DNA of 64,000 nucleotides from Baylisascaris procyonis (Eukaryota > Nematoda > Chromadorea > Rhabditida > Ascarididae): the NCBI GenBank assembly GCA_037389465.1, contig JAZARR010000089.1:2170001-2234000 (forward strand). Reading direction: 5' to 3'. Under the pieces are notes generated by a model that saw only the letters and a program-made list of their open reading frames with translations, searched no databases and was not told where the DNA came from. The position numbers were made by a program, and so were the translations under genes. Positions 39,780 through 52,700 of this stretch are shown in pieces. How positions within the stretch are numbered: the stretch's first letter is position 1; every line of letters starts with the position of its first letter.

Positions 39780-40046
39780 CTATTTGAGAGGAAAGATGCA
39801 TAATATTTTTTCTTCGTTACAATTAAAATCAGCAAATTGAAAAACACGCCTCATGATTTGAATGGCACGATATGCGCTTTTCACTTCATATTTTTTGACA
39901 AAAGCGCCTATGAAAGAATTCATTTTTTGCAAATGTTTTACAAATCGACCGGTATAAAGGGTAGCCCATTTGGTCGTGAAATATATGCAAATTTCATGAC
40001 ATGTTAAAATGTTGTTGAGCGTGTTCAGAACCCATAATAACTTCAA
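39780..40046 (-). CDS. 88-codon open frame, possible exon
   Basis: On the minus strand a frame begins (TTG) right after a CATTCTTCAG acceptor-like sequence and runs to TAG at 39780. The peptide has balanced composition (KWATLYTGRFVKHLQKMN, FVKKYEVKSAYRAIQIMRR, FADFNCNEEK) and reads like an amphipathic helical protein. No family is recognised and there is no ATG at its start, so it would be an exon or chance. It overlaps head-to-head with the plus-strand frame at 40041. Confidence 0.22.
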   Translation of the reverse strand: MKLLWVLNTLNNILTCHEICIYFTTKWATLYTGRFVKHLQKMNSFIGAFVKKYEVKSAYRAIQIMRRVFQFADFNCNEEKILCIFPLK

Positions 40047-40211
40047 CTGAAGAATGTGGTTGTTCTATTGATCATTCTTGAAGTCGTTCTATTGGTTAGT
40101 CCAAATGTCGTTCTACGAATAGCTCCTGAGGTCATTCTGCGATGTCAGATATATGAACTCGATTTTACTGCTTTAGCTTCAATAATAGCCCACTTGAAAC
40201 TTCTAATGTGA
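40041..40211 (+). CDS. 56-codon open frame built on an 8-residue repeat
   Basis: Open from the TAA at 40038 to TGA at 40209. It reads four 8-codon units in register (VVLLIILE, VVLLVSPN, VVLRIAPE, VILRCQIY), then ELDFTALASIIAHLKLLM. The frame starts without an ATG and no acceptor is obvious, so it is either a coding repeat fragment or a 24-bp tandem repeat that happens to stay open. Unrecognised. Confidence 0.22.
   Translation, partial: LQLKNVVVLLIILEVVLLVSPNVVLRIAPEVILRCQIYELDFTALASIIAHLKLLM
40059..40154. repeat. 24-bp tandem repeat, four diverged copies
   Basis: Units start at 40059, 40083, 40107 and 40131, each beginning GTYRTTCTR-like. A related fragment, GTCGTTCTACGAGTCG, recurs at about 40383. 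Confidence 0.75.
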
Positions 40212-43200
40212 TAAGTATAGATATGTATGCTCACATTTGTTATCTCAAGCACGTAGTGCAACATGCATATAGAAATTTAGAAACGCATATAGAAATGAAT
40301 AGGTGTAAAGATTTGAGTGGCAGCGATTCGTGCTCTACTTTTTTATGTTATTATATTATTGCAATGTTTCTATACTTCAGTAGTCGTTCTACGAGTCGTG
40401 CTACTCTAACAAAACACTATGAAACATTGAACAGCATCGTTGTTAAGAAAGTTACCAATTTATTCTGATGTGTTTTCAAAGAATTCAAAAATAAGTTTCT
40501 ATATTTGGTTGGTTGAGACGAGTTGGCCATTTATTGATGCTGAGATGAGAATCACAAACAAAACTAATATTTCTGTTTTTTATTGAATTTTCGAAAATTA
40601 TAGAAGTGAAATATGCGGAAAATAAAGATTTGATGGGGGGAAAAAGGTTTTATGAGAAAAGACCTATGGATAATCTCATCGATATAGCTATAAAATTCGT
40701 TCTAAAATATGCCAAAATAAAGAAAATGCTCCATTGGATTGAAAAAAAAAAAACGACCAAACAGTTGATGTCTATATATTTTCAGGGGAATATATTTTAC
40801 AAAATGAATGATTGATCACTTTCAGACGATCATATTGACATACCTGTAAATAATTTTATATCCAATATTCATCTGAATCTCTCTGACGATTATTAACGCA
40901 TTTATGCTAATATAAGATGAGATTATGAATTTGCAAATATTATTTGTTGATAATGGTGGATGAGTAGAGTTACTCGTGAGACAACCTTTAATAAAAGAGC
41001 AATTTGAATTATCGAACCAAATATCAATATACTATACATCTTCTCTTCCCATTTGCCCATTTCATGTTGATATCTTTTATTCTATCAACGGCTGAAATAT
41101 ATTGAAATTTAATTAACACTGCTAGCAAGATCTACCGCTAATTACTTTTGCATAAATAAATAAAATATTTTCTTGTTTAATTCGAAAATTTTATTAAAAG
41201 CTATCGGTAGCGATTACAAAAGAGGACTCATTATCCTCTCCTTATCCATCTAAAGCCCTCCGTTGTCCTTCTCATCACTTTCTTTCCATATTGCTTCCTC
41301 CCCCTTCTATACCACTATGGGAATAAAACTGATCAGTGGTCACAGTGGTGTTGTTTGTATGTTGGAAACGTTTATACGAGAAGGCTGTGCGGCATTGTTT
41401 GTTGAGTTTAGATGATTGTAGTTTTATGCGTAGCAGATGAATAATCCACCGTACGGGCAACAAACGTAGATAAAAGAAGAAGAGACCTTCAACGAGTGTC
41501 CTTCAAACTAAAGTGAGACGACAGCCGGTCATCTGTATCATTACACACAGAGATATAAACGCGTCTAGAGATACACTAGCAGACACATAATACACACACC
41601 AAGCCAACCACCAGTCAAGGGTCACATTGCCGTAATCCATCCCCCTTGTTGATGGGTTTCTTCTCATAGTCATTCACATCTATGCATCCATAGTTTCAAT
41701 AACTATTCTTTGTTTTATTCCTGCCTGAGTCATTTCAATATTCGATACTTTATAAAGGCGTTTATGAATAAGTTCGAGGAAGTAATCGTTGTTCAAGTGA
41801 GATAGGTATTTGGAATATTTGAAGTAATTATTGTCTCTCTATTATGAGATATGAGGAAGTACCAGTTATTATGGATTCTAGAAAAATACTTTCTCAACTG
41901 TTTAGAAATCTATTAGTTTGTATAATATTTTTAGTAAATATTAAAAAAATTGCCGATCAGTGGAATCACTCAATGTATTTCCTTTTTGATGCTTGATTGA
42001 AATAGTATTATGCAAATTGTTGCCCAAAATTTTTTATGTAATATAAAATTTTGAGGTTTTTTCCATTCGTAATAGGCATAATAGAAAGTTGGGGTTTCTT
42101 ACCGACAGCATGGCTTCTTTTCAATTATTCCGCAAAATTCTAGACTAATTCATACAAGGCTGCAAAGGAAAAATAATAACTTCAAAAAAAAAAAACGAAA
42201 CCCCATCTTTCCAGATAGTTCCCACTTGTTTTATGTCATTCCATACTTCATTTTTATATCTAAGCTTTTTGCATAAGTAGAGCTATCTACAGCTAATGGA
42301 AGTTTTAGTTCTATAGCGCGATATGTGACGAATAGGTTAAATTGTACATAGTATAAATCCATTGTTGGGGAATTTGGCGCAAAGGCATTGTGTCATGCAA
42401 AAAAACTGCATCAAAAATTGTTTCAACAATAAATTCAATTGATACTATTTCGAATCATTTCTTCTAATTTGTCTCATCTCTTTCTTACTCTCCCATTCAT
42501 CCCCTCTATTCTTCTCGTGATTCCCCCTCCCCCAACCCGCTTATTTCTCTTATACGCCAACGGCATCATAGTATCAGTGTTTCCTGTTCTATTGGGTACA
42601 TCATTCTAGCACTTCACACGAATACGTGTTCGTTCTCACGTTTTTGACGTAGACTATTTTTGCGGCATATTTGTGTGCTCGTCACGTCCCATGGGCATGA
42701 TGCATACGTCAATCGTACTCACATCGTGCTCAATGATGCTCTTCGAAGAGCGTAGATCACTTCCGCACTCATCGCTGTCTACTAAATCGCCACTAGACGT
42801 TACTACTGATCTATAATATGGGATTTTAATCTTATCTGAGTTTAGTATTATTTTTTTTCAGTGAAGAAATTCTTCTATTATCAACGATAAAAAATAAATT
42901 CAACTTTCTTTTTCATATTTTACTTCATATGATTGGCGGAAGTAATATGGAAATGGTGCTATCAGTTAAATGCACTTTTTTTTCATTAGCAATTCATATG
43001 CACCCGCATTGTACGTAATGCGATGATAGGCGGTATATCCAAACGATGTTATTGGTGTTTTGCATGTTTTGTTCCGTTTACAAGAGGTTTCGAATGCTCA
43101 AATTTGCATATTTTTCACTATTGAACACTAAAAAAGATATATAAAACAGTGGCTAAAGTTTATAATATAAATTTGAATATATTGATAAACTATGTGAGCA

Positions 43201-43889
43201 AAAGTGAAATGATATACCCGTCGAATAAATCAATGCTTTTTTTTCATATGATATCGCTGATATGATGATATGTGATATAATCATTGATGCAATGATATAA
43301 TCAATGATATGCGACCTATTTGTTATGGCCCTCAAAAATCTAGTTGACTTCATAAGCTGCCGAAATATATTTAAGCAAGCGTATTAACGAATTTATATTT
43401 CAGCCAAATTTATCAATTATGCAAATTTTTAGTGAAAGGCTAATTCTTCTTGCTCACTTCTGTTATCCAGCCAGAACTCAATTCGTCATAAAATATATGC
43501 AAATTTTGAAACACCTTTAAACTAATGGATCCAATCAGAACTTCAGATTGGATTTATGCAAATTCTCAGTGATATATTTGCAAATCAAGAAGAAATTTTC
43601 TTATTTGCAAAAATATGAAATTCAACTTAATTAGCTCTGCGAATGCTTTTAGAAATGAGAAAAATAAATTTCAATAGAAGAGTTTATCTGTTTTCCTAAT
43701 TATGAATAATAATTTAGCAGAAGTCTTTTAAAATGGTTTTCAACTCGAAAAAAAAAGCATCAGCTTTTTCTTCGGTCCTTCGAGATGCAATCTCGATTGG
43801 AGTATCGTTGGCTAGTGGATAAACTTGTTGATATAGGTGCCAAGAAAGTGATATCTAAAAAGTGTTATATATTCAAGAAAACTTTTCAG
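40212..43889. other. No supported gene
   Basis: AT-rich with a moderately GC-rich patch at 41470-41650 and another near 42590-42800, and a cluster of ATGCAAAT octamers at 43420-43560. A frame at 43785 leading into the next feature may be part of it. Confidence 0.4.
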
Positions 43890-43969
43890 CGATTAGCTGC
43901 TATTAGTTTAATTAAATTTCCACAATGGTGGAATACATTCGTTGATAAAATTGTGACTTTAGAGGGATG
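43890..43969 (+). CDS. Candidate 80-bp exon
   Basis: Preceded by AAACTTTTCAG, a strong nematode acceptor, and followed by ATG|GTAATT. The open frame reads RLAAISLIKFPQWWNTFVDK and IVTLEG. The frame stays open upstream to about 43760 (with ATG at 43785 and MQSRLEYRWLVDKLVDIGAK), so the exon may instead start earlier. Tryptophan-rich and coding-like, but no family recognised and no partner exon found; a 122-bp TA tract follows. Confidence 0.3.
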
Positions 43970-44156
43970 GTAATTGCTGTAATGGGAAAGGGAAAGAAAT
44001 TGTGATACTATGAAAGCAAAGTCCGTGGCAATTATTGAAGTGAACCTGAGGATAATGAAAAAAATTATTAAAGAAATTGAAATAAACGCACTTTTTGATT
44101 ATTTATAACAAATATATTTACTCTTAAAAATGGATTTATTAATTGCTATTGTGATC

Positions 44157-44284
<128 letters not shown>

Positions 44285-44607
44285 GTCAATGCAAACTACG
44301 CGCTAATGTTGTTTATTCTTGTATAAGTGCTGGTTCGTTTGCAACTATATGAGCGGAGGAATGTAAAGCTGTAAGACGCGTTGATGCTTCACCTCCTGCT
44401 GGCTTTCTTTAAAGATGCTTCTCTCACAAATAGTACTCATCCTCTCTGATCTTTGACCACAACCGTTTCATTGCATCTTCTTTTGTGAATTGTTTCGCTT
44501 AGAAGCAGTGTTTTCCCCATATTTTACAAAAGAATAACATTATATAAGAATGTATAGCCGAGCGGTGAACGGATTTTGGTAAATTTTTTGAATAAGTGGT
44601 TATTACT

Positions 44608-44639
44608 CCCCCCCACCCCCACCCCCACCCACTCTCCCC
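44608..44639 (-). other. Potential G-quadruplex tract
   Basis: Five C runs of three or more bases separated by single A or short linkers; the minus strand has a canonical G4 pattern. Confidence 0.7.
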
Positions 44640-45044
44640 GTGTCCTCAGTTCTCTACATTCTGCACATGGAATTTCTCTTTTCCATTCTTTCAAGCACCT
44701 TTCTTGAATTATTTAATAAATGCTATTTATTTTTACGGATCATTCAATACAACACAAATATTGACATCATTTTGAGGAAAATATTTTTATAATGATCCAT
44801 CAACATTATCTCATATAAATTTATAGACGATTTATAAAGAATAGTTTCTTTTTATTTTCTTTCAAATTTATTAAATTCGTTATGTGAAAGAATGCTGCCC
44901 CATTTTGAGAACGCTCATGAATCAAACAAGCATTCTAGAATAAAAACATTCCTTTCAGATTTTCTTTTTTAATTTACTTCAGATTTTTTAATTTTCTCAT
45001 TTCTCGATTTTTTTAAACGTGAATGCAGATAATTTTAGTAATCC

Positions 45045-45193
45045 ATTTTCTATTCAGTAATATTTCAGTACTGCATTTGAATAATTTCGGTAATGTTTCA
45101 GTATAATTTCGCTGATGTATTTTCTATTCAATAATATTTGAATACTGTGTTTCAGTAAATTTGGTAATATTTCAGCGTATATTACAGTAATAT
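45045..45193. repeat. Tandem duplication, ~74-bp unit, two copies
   Basis: Both copies begin ATTTTCTATTCA (45045 and 45119) and share AATATTTSAATACTG and TTTCAGTA segments. The copies are diverged, so the duplication is not recent. Confidence 0.75.
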
Positions 45194-45684
45194 ATTTTCC
45201 CTCACGAAATATTTCTTTCCTTTAAATTTTCAAAACCTTACCTCTGAAGAAAAATTAATTCAACGCCGGTCAGAATATCGTAGAATCAGAACATCGTAAT
45301 TACTTGAAGCTGTTATTACAAATATTTAAAAAAAAAAAGCACAGTCAAGACTGAGAATACAACAATGCAGAGAAAGGTGAAAAAAAAACACATCGCGTTG
45401 AAATTTGCATATATGAGTCTTACATATAATTTTGCATATATTGATATCGTTGAATATAAAATATTTCCTCAAATTCTAAAACATCCAAAGCAATTGCGCA
45501 CTTAAAGAAAAGCGGAATGGTGCATTCGGATACACGATGCAATGCGTTTACATCGAAACCTGCCTTCTATACAAACCGGATCGAAAAGAGTCCCACTTCC
45601 TTTTCTTTCTGTATATTTCTCTCTCTTCATTCTCCCCTTCCCTCTCATCCCCCTCAAGTCTTAGTCTTTATTGTCCCCATATGA

Positions 45685-45960
45685 TTTATTAACACATTTC
45701 AATGGCAATGCTCAGAAATCAACTATGATTGCTGTCTCTCTCATTCCGTTACATTCAACTTGTTCGATGTGTCATTCATATCGACTTACCACTTGCTATT
45801 TTCTTCATTCGATGATAGGCTGAGTAAGGAGAGAATATATAGCAGATATTTAGATGTTCAAAGAAGGGCAGATAAGACCAGAAGAGGCACTGGCATTGAG
45901 ATTTGGCAGTTTATTTCAAATATTTTACTTTTTAAAAGCTCTTACAAGTTCGCTTTATAA
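45685..45960 (+). CDS. 92-codon open frame, possible exon
   Basis: Open from TGA at 45682 to TAA at 45958-45960. A possible acceptor GCTCAG ends at 45714. The peptide includes SSFDDRLSKERIYSRYLDVQ, RRADKTRRGTGIEIWQF and ends YKFAL. Composition is balanced compared with neighbouring frames. No ATG heads it and the family is unknown. Confidence 0.22.
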   Translation, partial: FINTFQWQCSEINYDCCLSHSVTFNLFDVSFISTYHLLFSSFDDRLSKERIYSRYLDVQRRADKTRRGTGIEIWQFISNILLFKSSYKFAL

Positions 45961-47873
45961 AAGAACCGTATGGCGGCTTTGTGTTCTCGACGTATATGTA
46001 TCTGTCTGATGTCTGCCTGTCCGATGGTCTCAACTTGGGAACCATCAAGGATTGGACTACAAAGTTTTCTGGTATATTTTCTCATCGGTAAAGTTCTATT
46101 ATTGTTAGCATTGATCCATCTAACAACTTGAAAGAAAAAAAGCAGTTTTTACCATTCTCGCTAGAAAAGAACGAATGCTTTATGGTTGATTTGCACGGAT
46201 GATTCATTCCCTTAAAATATCAACGCATAGTTTTTTCTTTCATTAATTATAACGAGAGAAAATTTGAGGCAATAGAAATATAAAAGTGTACATCATGCTA
46301 ATTAAACTAGCATGTTTCACGATTTGTTTTATAATAATATAGAAGAATTTCAACAAGAGGAAATACCTTATTTACCTGTCCATTCATAGCTGCTATCTCT
46401 CTCTTTTTTTTCTCATAACCTGTGATTACCTCTCCATCGCGCCCCCCCCCCCCTCACCCCATCCTTCCCATGTCGCAAATTTACCTTTCCTGGGAGGAAA
46501 TTGAATCATCTAGCATATTAGGATTTGTAACAATTACGAAGCACAAGAAAGAAATACTTTACGATAACACCTGCTACGAGCCGGGTGAAAATTTCATTAA
46601 AAACATTCAACATTTTTTATACTTGCATATTTAAAAAGCATGAGACTAGTTAATTAATGTAAGCAATTATTCAGATTAATTTATTGATTTACTTTAATTT
46701 AATATTAACTTTCATTTACTCTTCATTAATTTTGTTATTCGGGTGCGCATGTTATATAAGTTTGGTCTCGAATAGTGTCACTTCCAATGATTGAGCAAAT
46801 TTGAACGTTACTGTACAAATACTGCTTTATCATTTTATTTTATAATGAATTTCAGACAACAATTTTTTTACATTTTAATCGAAATATCTTTAGCTATTAT
46901 TTGATGTCTTAATTTTAGAATAATTCAGATTTATATTTGATTCAGATTTAATTCAAATATTACTGGCGAACAATGGAAATATTATTTTTGTAGAAATGCA
47001 AATCGACAATATAGATAGATGTTTAATGAAGTTTTTTTACTACAGAGGAAGGGTGGGGAATGAAGAGGGGAATTTTCGGTCTTCTAAACAATGATCTAGG
47101 AGCCATCTCTTGAGATCAAAAATGCGTTCATAAGACGAAGCATGCATACTTCTATATATAAATATGTGTTAGACGCAGAGGGAGTTATCGGCATTACATA
47201 ATGCATCGTTGCTCGCAATTACATTGTATATCTGCGTATTGTATCAGTGGGTAGGGATGGAAGATAGTCGAATGGGTTAAGTATGCAATGGCACAGCCTG
47301 GTTGTGATTGTGCTATGGTGTGCAATATGCGCACACACCTACAACAACGAATTACGGTTTTTTACTATCCGTATATAATTGTATCCGGTTGAAGTAGTTG
47401 TTAGATTTCCGTTATTTCTGCTTTTTGTTTAATTTTTTCTATCTCTTATCATTTTATTTCATTGACAACTATGTTCTTCGTAGCGAGTTTTAGGCCTAGT
47501 AAATTTGTTATTATAGCCCATTTTGATAACTCCAGACCTCTCTTCCATCTACTTTCGTCTCCTCCTTACCCCTCAATTCCCCGTCTCTAATTGTTTGCCT
47601 CACTTTATTGCTGAGCGATCCCTGAGGTCCACTTCTCACAACCTTACTAGATGTTATAACAAAATTGTACACTATCTTTTCGAAATCTCAATGATTTTAT
47701 CGCTTGTTCCATTCGTCAGAGAAGTGGAAAAGAAATTTTGGGTATGAAGATGAAATTTGAAGAACCATTCCTCATCTTTTATTACAAACCACTTGGATAA
47801 AAAAGTTAACAAAAATCAACAATGAGCTTATGATAATAATACGTTTAGTTTTTATTTCTTTATCAGTTAGCGT
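45961..47873. other. No clear gene
   Basis: Includes C-run tract 46442-46460 and, next to it, a 54-codon ATG frame at 46470-46634 (start MSQIYLSWEEIESSSILGF) with a possible GTGAAA donor at 46582. This is coding-like but has no other support. Confidence 0.35.
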
Positions 47874-48065
47874 ATGCTATTGTTTAAGAAATATTATCAC
47901 TTCATATATACTAATAATCAAATAGCAACGATTTTTAAAGAGTATAGAGATCGCTCTCATAGATCACCATTGAACAGCTGCACAAGCACTACACATTGTT
48001 TACATATTGACCGTGCATCATTTCACGAATACACACCATCCGATATTAGTCGTCCTGTTTTATGA
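47874..48065 (+). CDS. Candidate small gene or terminal exon
   Basis: ATG at 47874 lies seven bases after TTTCTTTATCAG, a strong acceptor, which would suit a trans-spliced start. The 63-codon frame ends in TGA at 48063-48065. The second half is Ser/Thr/His-rich and basic (EYRDRSHRSPLNSCTSTTHC, EYTPSDISRPVL), like a cytoplasmic tail. It may be a complete small protein or a last exon starting after TTTTTAAAG at 47941. Unrecognised. Confidence 0.28.
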   Translation: MLLFKKYYHFIYTNNQIATIFKEYRDRSHRSPLNSCTSTTHCLHIDRASFHEYTPSDISRPVL

Positions 48066-49103
48066 TCTCATTGCTTACGCACCAGATATCTGGCTGCGAT
48101 ATTTATTATCTCTTTGATAAGTTTTAAATTTTTCAATTGAGGTGGTGTAATCGGCTAAAACATTGCAACGAGGATGAGAGCGGAGGGGCTGGGAGGGGGG
48201 GGGGCGTGGGGAGGGGGAAGGGAAAGGTGGGCTGGCACGATATATGCTTTCTGCAATCTGATGCATTAGCCAGAATGCCTCATTATCGGTTTATTTTAGC
48301 TTATTTATGAAGGAGTAGGATGATCACTGAAGAAAATCTCCAAAAGGCATGGAATACAATTATTTCAATAATTTAAAGAAGGAAAATCGAGCAAGGAATA
48401 TTTTTACTGGCTCATTTACAGCCGAATTTTTTTTTTCGTCATGATCTTCTTAGTCATTATTATCTGCAACGATGATATATGCATGTGCTATTCGAGATTA
48501 TCATATACGAAAGTGCGTTCGCGATGAGTTTGCATTTTGTGCTCGGGTGATGTTCATCAAAACAAAGTCGTTAAATTTTATGTAAGACCATCGTTAACGA
48601 AACCTAAAAGATTCAATGAGATCGTTTACTCAATTAAGTAGTAATGTGTATAATGAATTACTCTCATTTCAGTTGATATTTCCAAAAAAAGAAATTGTCA
48701 CTTTATTTTACACGATATTTGTTTATTAATATTATCTATTTCTAAGAAACAATAAGCTCTTTCCCTGGAAATTTATCATTTAATAACTTTTATCCCATAT
48801 TAGTTAAATTAGCCCAGTATTTTTTCAAGTATTTTCATACTTCTTTGATTACTTCTTAAGTGTTATGATATTTTTCTTACCACCAATCAAAAAATTATGC
48901 TAATTTTTGCATTTAGAAAAAGGAAATATTTTACAAAAGATCTATTTCACTAGCTAGATTCATTCGCCTAGAGTTACGTCTAGATGAAGCAATATTTGAC
49001 TTTCACTATTCACTTCGTATTGTCTGAGGGAATTTTTCACAAAATGCAAATATTGAGTCGTATTCGATACTCTTAAGTGTTTGATTAGTTTATCTCATTG
49101 CAG
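48066..49103. other. No gene seen
   Basis: Contains the strong G-run tract 48181-48232; otherwise AT-rich. Confidence 0.5.
48181..48232 (+). other. Potential G-quadruplex tract
   Basis: At least six runs of three or more G, one of ten or more, within 52 bp on the plus strand. This is the strongest G4 candidate in the window. Confidence 0.75.
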
Positions 49104-49190
49104 TCAGTGTCTATACCTTTAGATCTTATAATGTTGGCATCTATCGGGACGCTTATAGACATACCTATCATATGCAACATTACACAATGA
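49104..49190 (+). CDS. Candidate terminal exon
   Basis: After the acceptor ATCTCATTGCAG a phase-0 frame reads SVSIPLDLIMLASIGTLID then IPIICNITQ and a TGA at 49188. Hydrophobic, could be membrane-embedded. No partner exon was found. Confidence 0.18.
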   Translation, partial: SVSIPLDLIMLASIGTLIDIPIICNITQ

Positions 49191-49718
49191 TTTCATGTGT
49201 TATGCATTGCCTTCTAAAATTTTCATAGCACTCGAATAGATTGTTGAATTTAGTGACTATTAAGAATGTCATGAAGAAAAATTTCAATAGTTATTTTCTC
49301 ATAAATTAATAAGTTTTTATATTTAAAAATTCTGAAATAAAAGTAATTGTGATTTTTTCAATGAAACGTTTGTTTTTTTTCTATAAAATCGCATGCTGAA
49401 ATATATGATATATCACCACATATTATCTCTTTTCAAATTTAGAAATGCGAGTTGATCTCTTCATAGAAAAAAAATTTTATGATATAGAAATATTTTTGCA
49501 AATTATATTTAATTCATATAAAATTTGCGTGATATGAGAAAAGAATAAATACTACACTATTTATTCGAACTACAGTTGGTTTTTTAGTAGAATTTCCGTA
49601 TTCAGCGTACAGCTTTTAACTTATATAGTCACCACATTTTAGCGCATTTGCATTTTAGCACACTCATTGCATAAAAAGTAAAGGTGATAAAGCAAGTAAA
49701 TATCTCTTACTTATTTAT

Positions 49719-49768
<50 letters not shown>

Positions 49769-52700
49769 TTTGATTATGCAAAAGAATATGGATAATACAT
49801 CTTTGGAATGCTGTATCAATATATTCCATCTCGAAATGTTGTTTTTCATATGCGCGGACATCGTTTCCGTTATTTTAATGTTATTTGGGTTACTCGAACA
49901 AAATTGCGATTATTATCGCACTCTATCGTTGGGATATTTCTTATTTCTCGATTCGACTCCAAGCGTACACTATCGACTCTATGACACTCTTCAATTTTTT
50001 TTTTAGTTTATTCCATTGAAATATTGTTCGTATAGCCGAATTTAAAAACATTTGTTTTCTCGAATAAATAAAATCTAATTTATTGAGGTTGAATTAGATG
50101 AGCATTATTATTTAGTGGGTGATGCTCAGCGGATCAATTATAAAATTAGCTCACCTGTCTATTAATTAATCGTTTTTTTTTCAAAGTTTATGCTTGTTTA
50201 CGTCTTTTTTTTTCACCTCCAATGACCGCATCACTTTTTGTTCTGGTCATTGTGGTCATTTGTTTCCTCTGGTCAGATGGCAAGATTATACGATAATACA
50301 ACGCTATTGATCCGCAAGTTTTTATCCGAAAATATTTTAAATAAATTCGATTTTATGAAATCTTTCACTTATATAATTTCAATAAGATAATAAGGTCCCA
50401 TTTCAGGATCGCTGAGAAATTCCACAATCAGAAATTCCGCAGTAGAAAATTTTCTTAAATTTTTATTTCATTAGTTCACATAGCGAATAAATGAATGAGC
50501 ATATTATTGAAGAGATGAAATATGAGAGCGTTATCTTTTGTGTCCAACTTTATTGACCCAAATCTTCCAGAAATTATTCGTCACCATTCTTTTGTTGTTT
50601 GTTCATTTTGTGATTTTCTCTTCTTCATTTCGGCAATACTTATCGCTAAACTTCTCTCATATTTATTCGGCCAGAAATTTGCTTTCATTTTTTTTAAATC
50701 GTTGATTATCCCCCCTTTAAATCCACCTAAAATCCCTCCGGATATTCAATTCATATTCAGTCTTTTGAATTATTTGGTTCCTCTTTGCTGTATTTAATTG
50801 CTCTATTATTTGAGGAAAATGAAGCGATAAGCTGGGAAAAAAAAAAAGATACAAAAGTTATGATATATTCGCATGCCCAATATTTGTGTATCAGTTTCTA
50901 TTCTATTCTATTCTAAGTTTTCTGATTGAAATATCCCATTACACTACTTGATAGCTCGTCATATCATGCAAAGCTCAAAGCTCAGGTACAAATTTTCCAT
51001 CCTATATTGTCGCTTTTGTTTAAAAAATAAATCCGTATTGTCTCAGCATCGTGTCATCGCTTGATAGCCATCAACGAACGCCTTATAAAATATGAAGCTT
51101 ATATCAGCTAAGTGTTATTCTTAAAGTGGTCATTTTTTTATATAAATAAGCTTAAAGTGGTCATCTGAAGTGGTCATTTTGGTTGGACACCGAAACGAGC
51201 GATTGTTTTTGCTCTTTGAGTGATCGAAAACACTTGTTTGATGATCAGAATGAAACTCATGTTTAGCCACTTTGTATTTATATTCTGCAAAATTTTTTAC
51301 GCGTCTATTTGTCTGTATGTGTTGTGTATGTCTGTCTTTGTGTACGTGTGGCATGTCATATGTATGTGATCGTCTCTATTGTTCTGTGAGCAACTAAGAG
51401 TAATTCTAAGGGAGCGCCTGGCATACACAATCCTCAGCCTACGGATGAACTCACTAGAAGATCAGCGATGTTATCGCAACTCGAAAATTACCCATATGAT
51501 CAGTGATATACGATAATCATCGTAATATCGTCCATATCAGCTATGCCGATAAGCAAATCTATATATAGTGTCCGCTCATGGCTGTTGTCCGATTTGAGAG
51601 CAATTTTGCAGTGCTTCACTTGATAGTTGCAAAATTTTCGACAACAACGAAAAAAACAAACAATAGCATTAACATTACTGATGCGTCTTTTTTGCACTCT
51701 TTTAGTAAATATTATTCAATTTTATCGTCAAATTCATTAGTGTTATTTATTTGTTCATTTATTTTTGAAAAATCATAATTAAATATATTAATGAAATTTT
51801 ATAAATAACGTTTATAATAATGAAAAATATGCTTGCAATTTTCTATAATTAAGTTGAAAAAATGTTTGAATATATTTTCGAATGTTCGCTGATCGAATTT
51901 TGCAGCCGAATAATTATTTATCATTCGTTGATATAATCCGATAGTGAATTTAGGTTAATCTTGTTTGAGCGATTTGTATGGATAGTTTTATTTGTTGTAT
52001 AACGATGAGTTAGCGCTAGTGTTTCGACATTGCGTTTTTGCTTCAATATTGATAACTACCGAAAGAAAGATACGATAAGTTCATATTGATCTATGACCTT
52101 CGTTATCATTCTTCCCGTTAAACGATAAACTTCATATAATTCATTGCTATCACTCTCATCTTTGACTCTTCTGCTCTTTCTTAAAATATTTTTTATAACT
52201 ATAGACAAATATAAATATCTTCCTTTGGATGGAAATTTTGCTTCTTAAAGTAAACTTATTTCAAATCATAAAATTACAGTGAAATATTTCTGTTTTTCGT
52301 TGTCAAATATTTCGTACCGTGTTAATTAAGATGTACCTCTGGGGTTATAATCTTTCAGAAGTTTAAAGCATGATTCATATGTTTATATACACTAGTAGTG
52401 GTAAATTTGCATCAGCAGATTGCCTATGTAATATTATCCCGAGCGTTATCCGAAGGTGTTTATTGAAGCGCAGGAAGGGTATGAACCCTCTTAGCAACTT
52501 AACTTCGAAACATCCCTATGAAAGCAATTCATTCGAGTAAAGAATATATGAACGTTTTTTATTAGATCGAACGAATGGAGCTATGAAATATCCATTCATC
52601 CATAATGCCCTTACAATAAAATCCACTCATGAAAGAAGTTCATCGATCAAATCTTAGATATCGTCTTCAATAAGAATAACTAACGAATGCGATTAGCTTT

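Noticed and set aside
45830..45960. Resemblance of the IEIW region to anoctamin cytoplasmic loops
   Set aside because: Spacing to the conserved Asp and RR residues is wrong and no transmembrane context follows; too weak to name.
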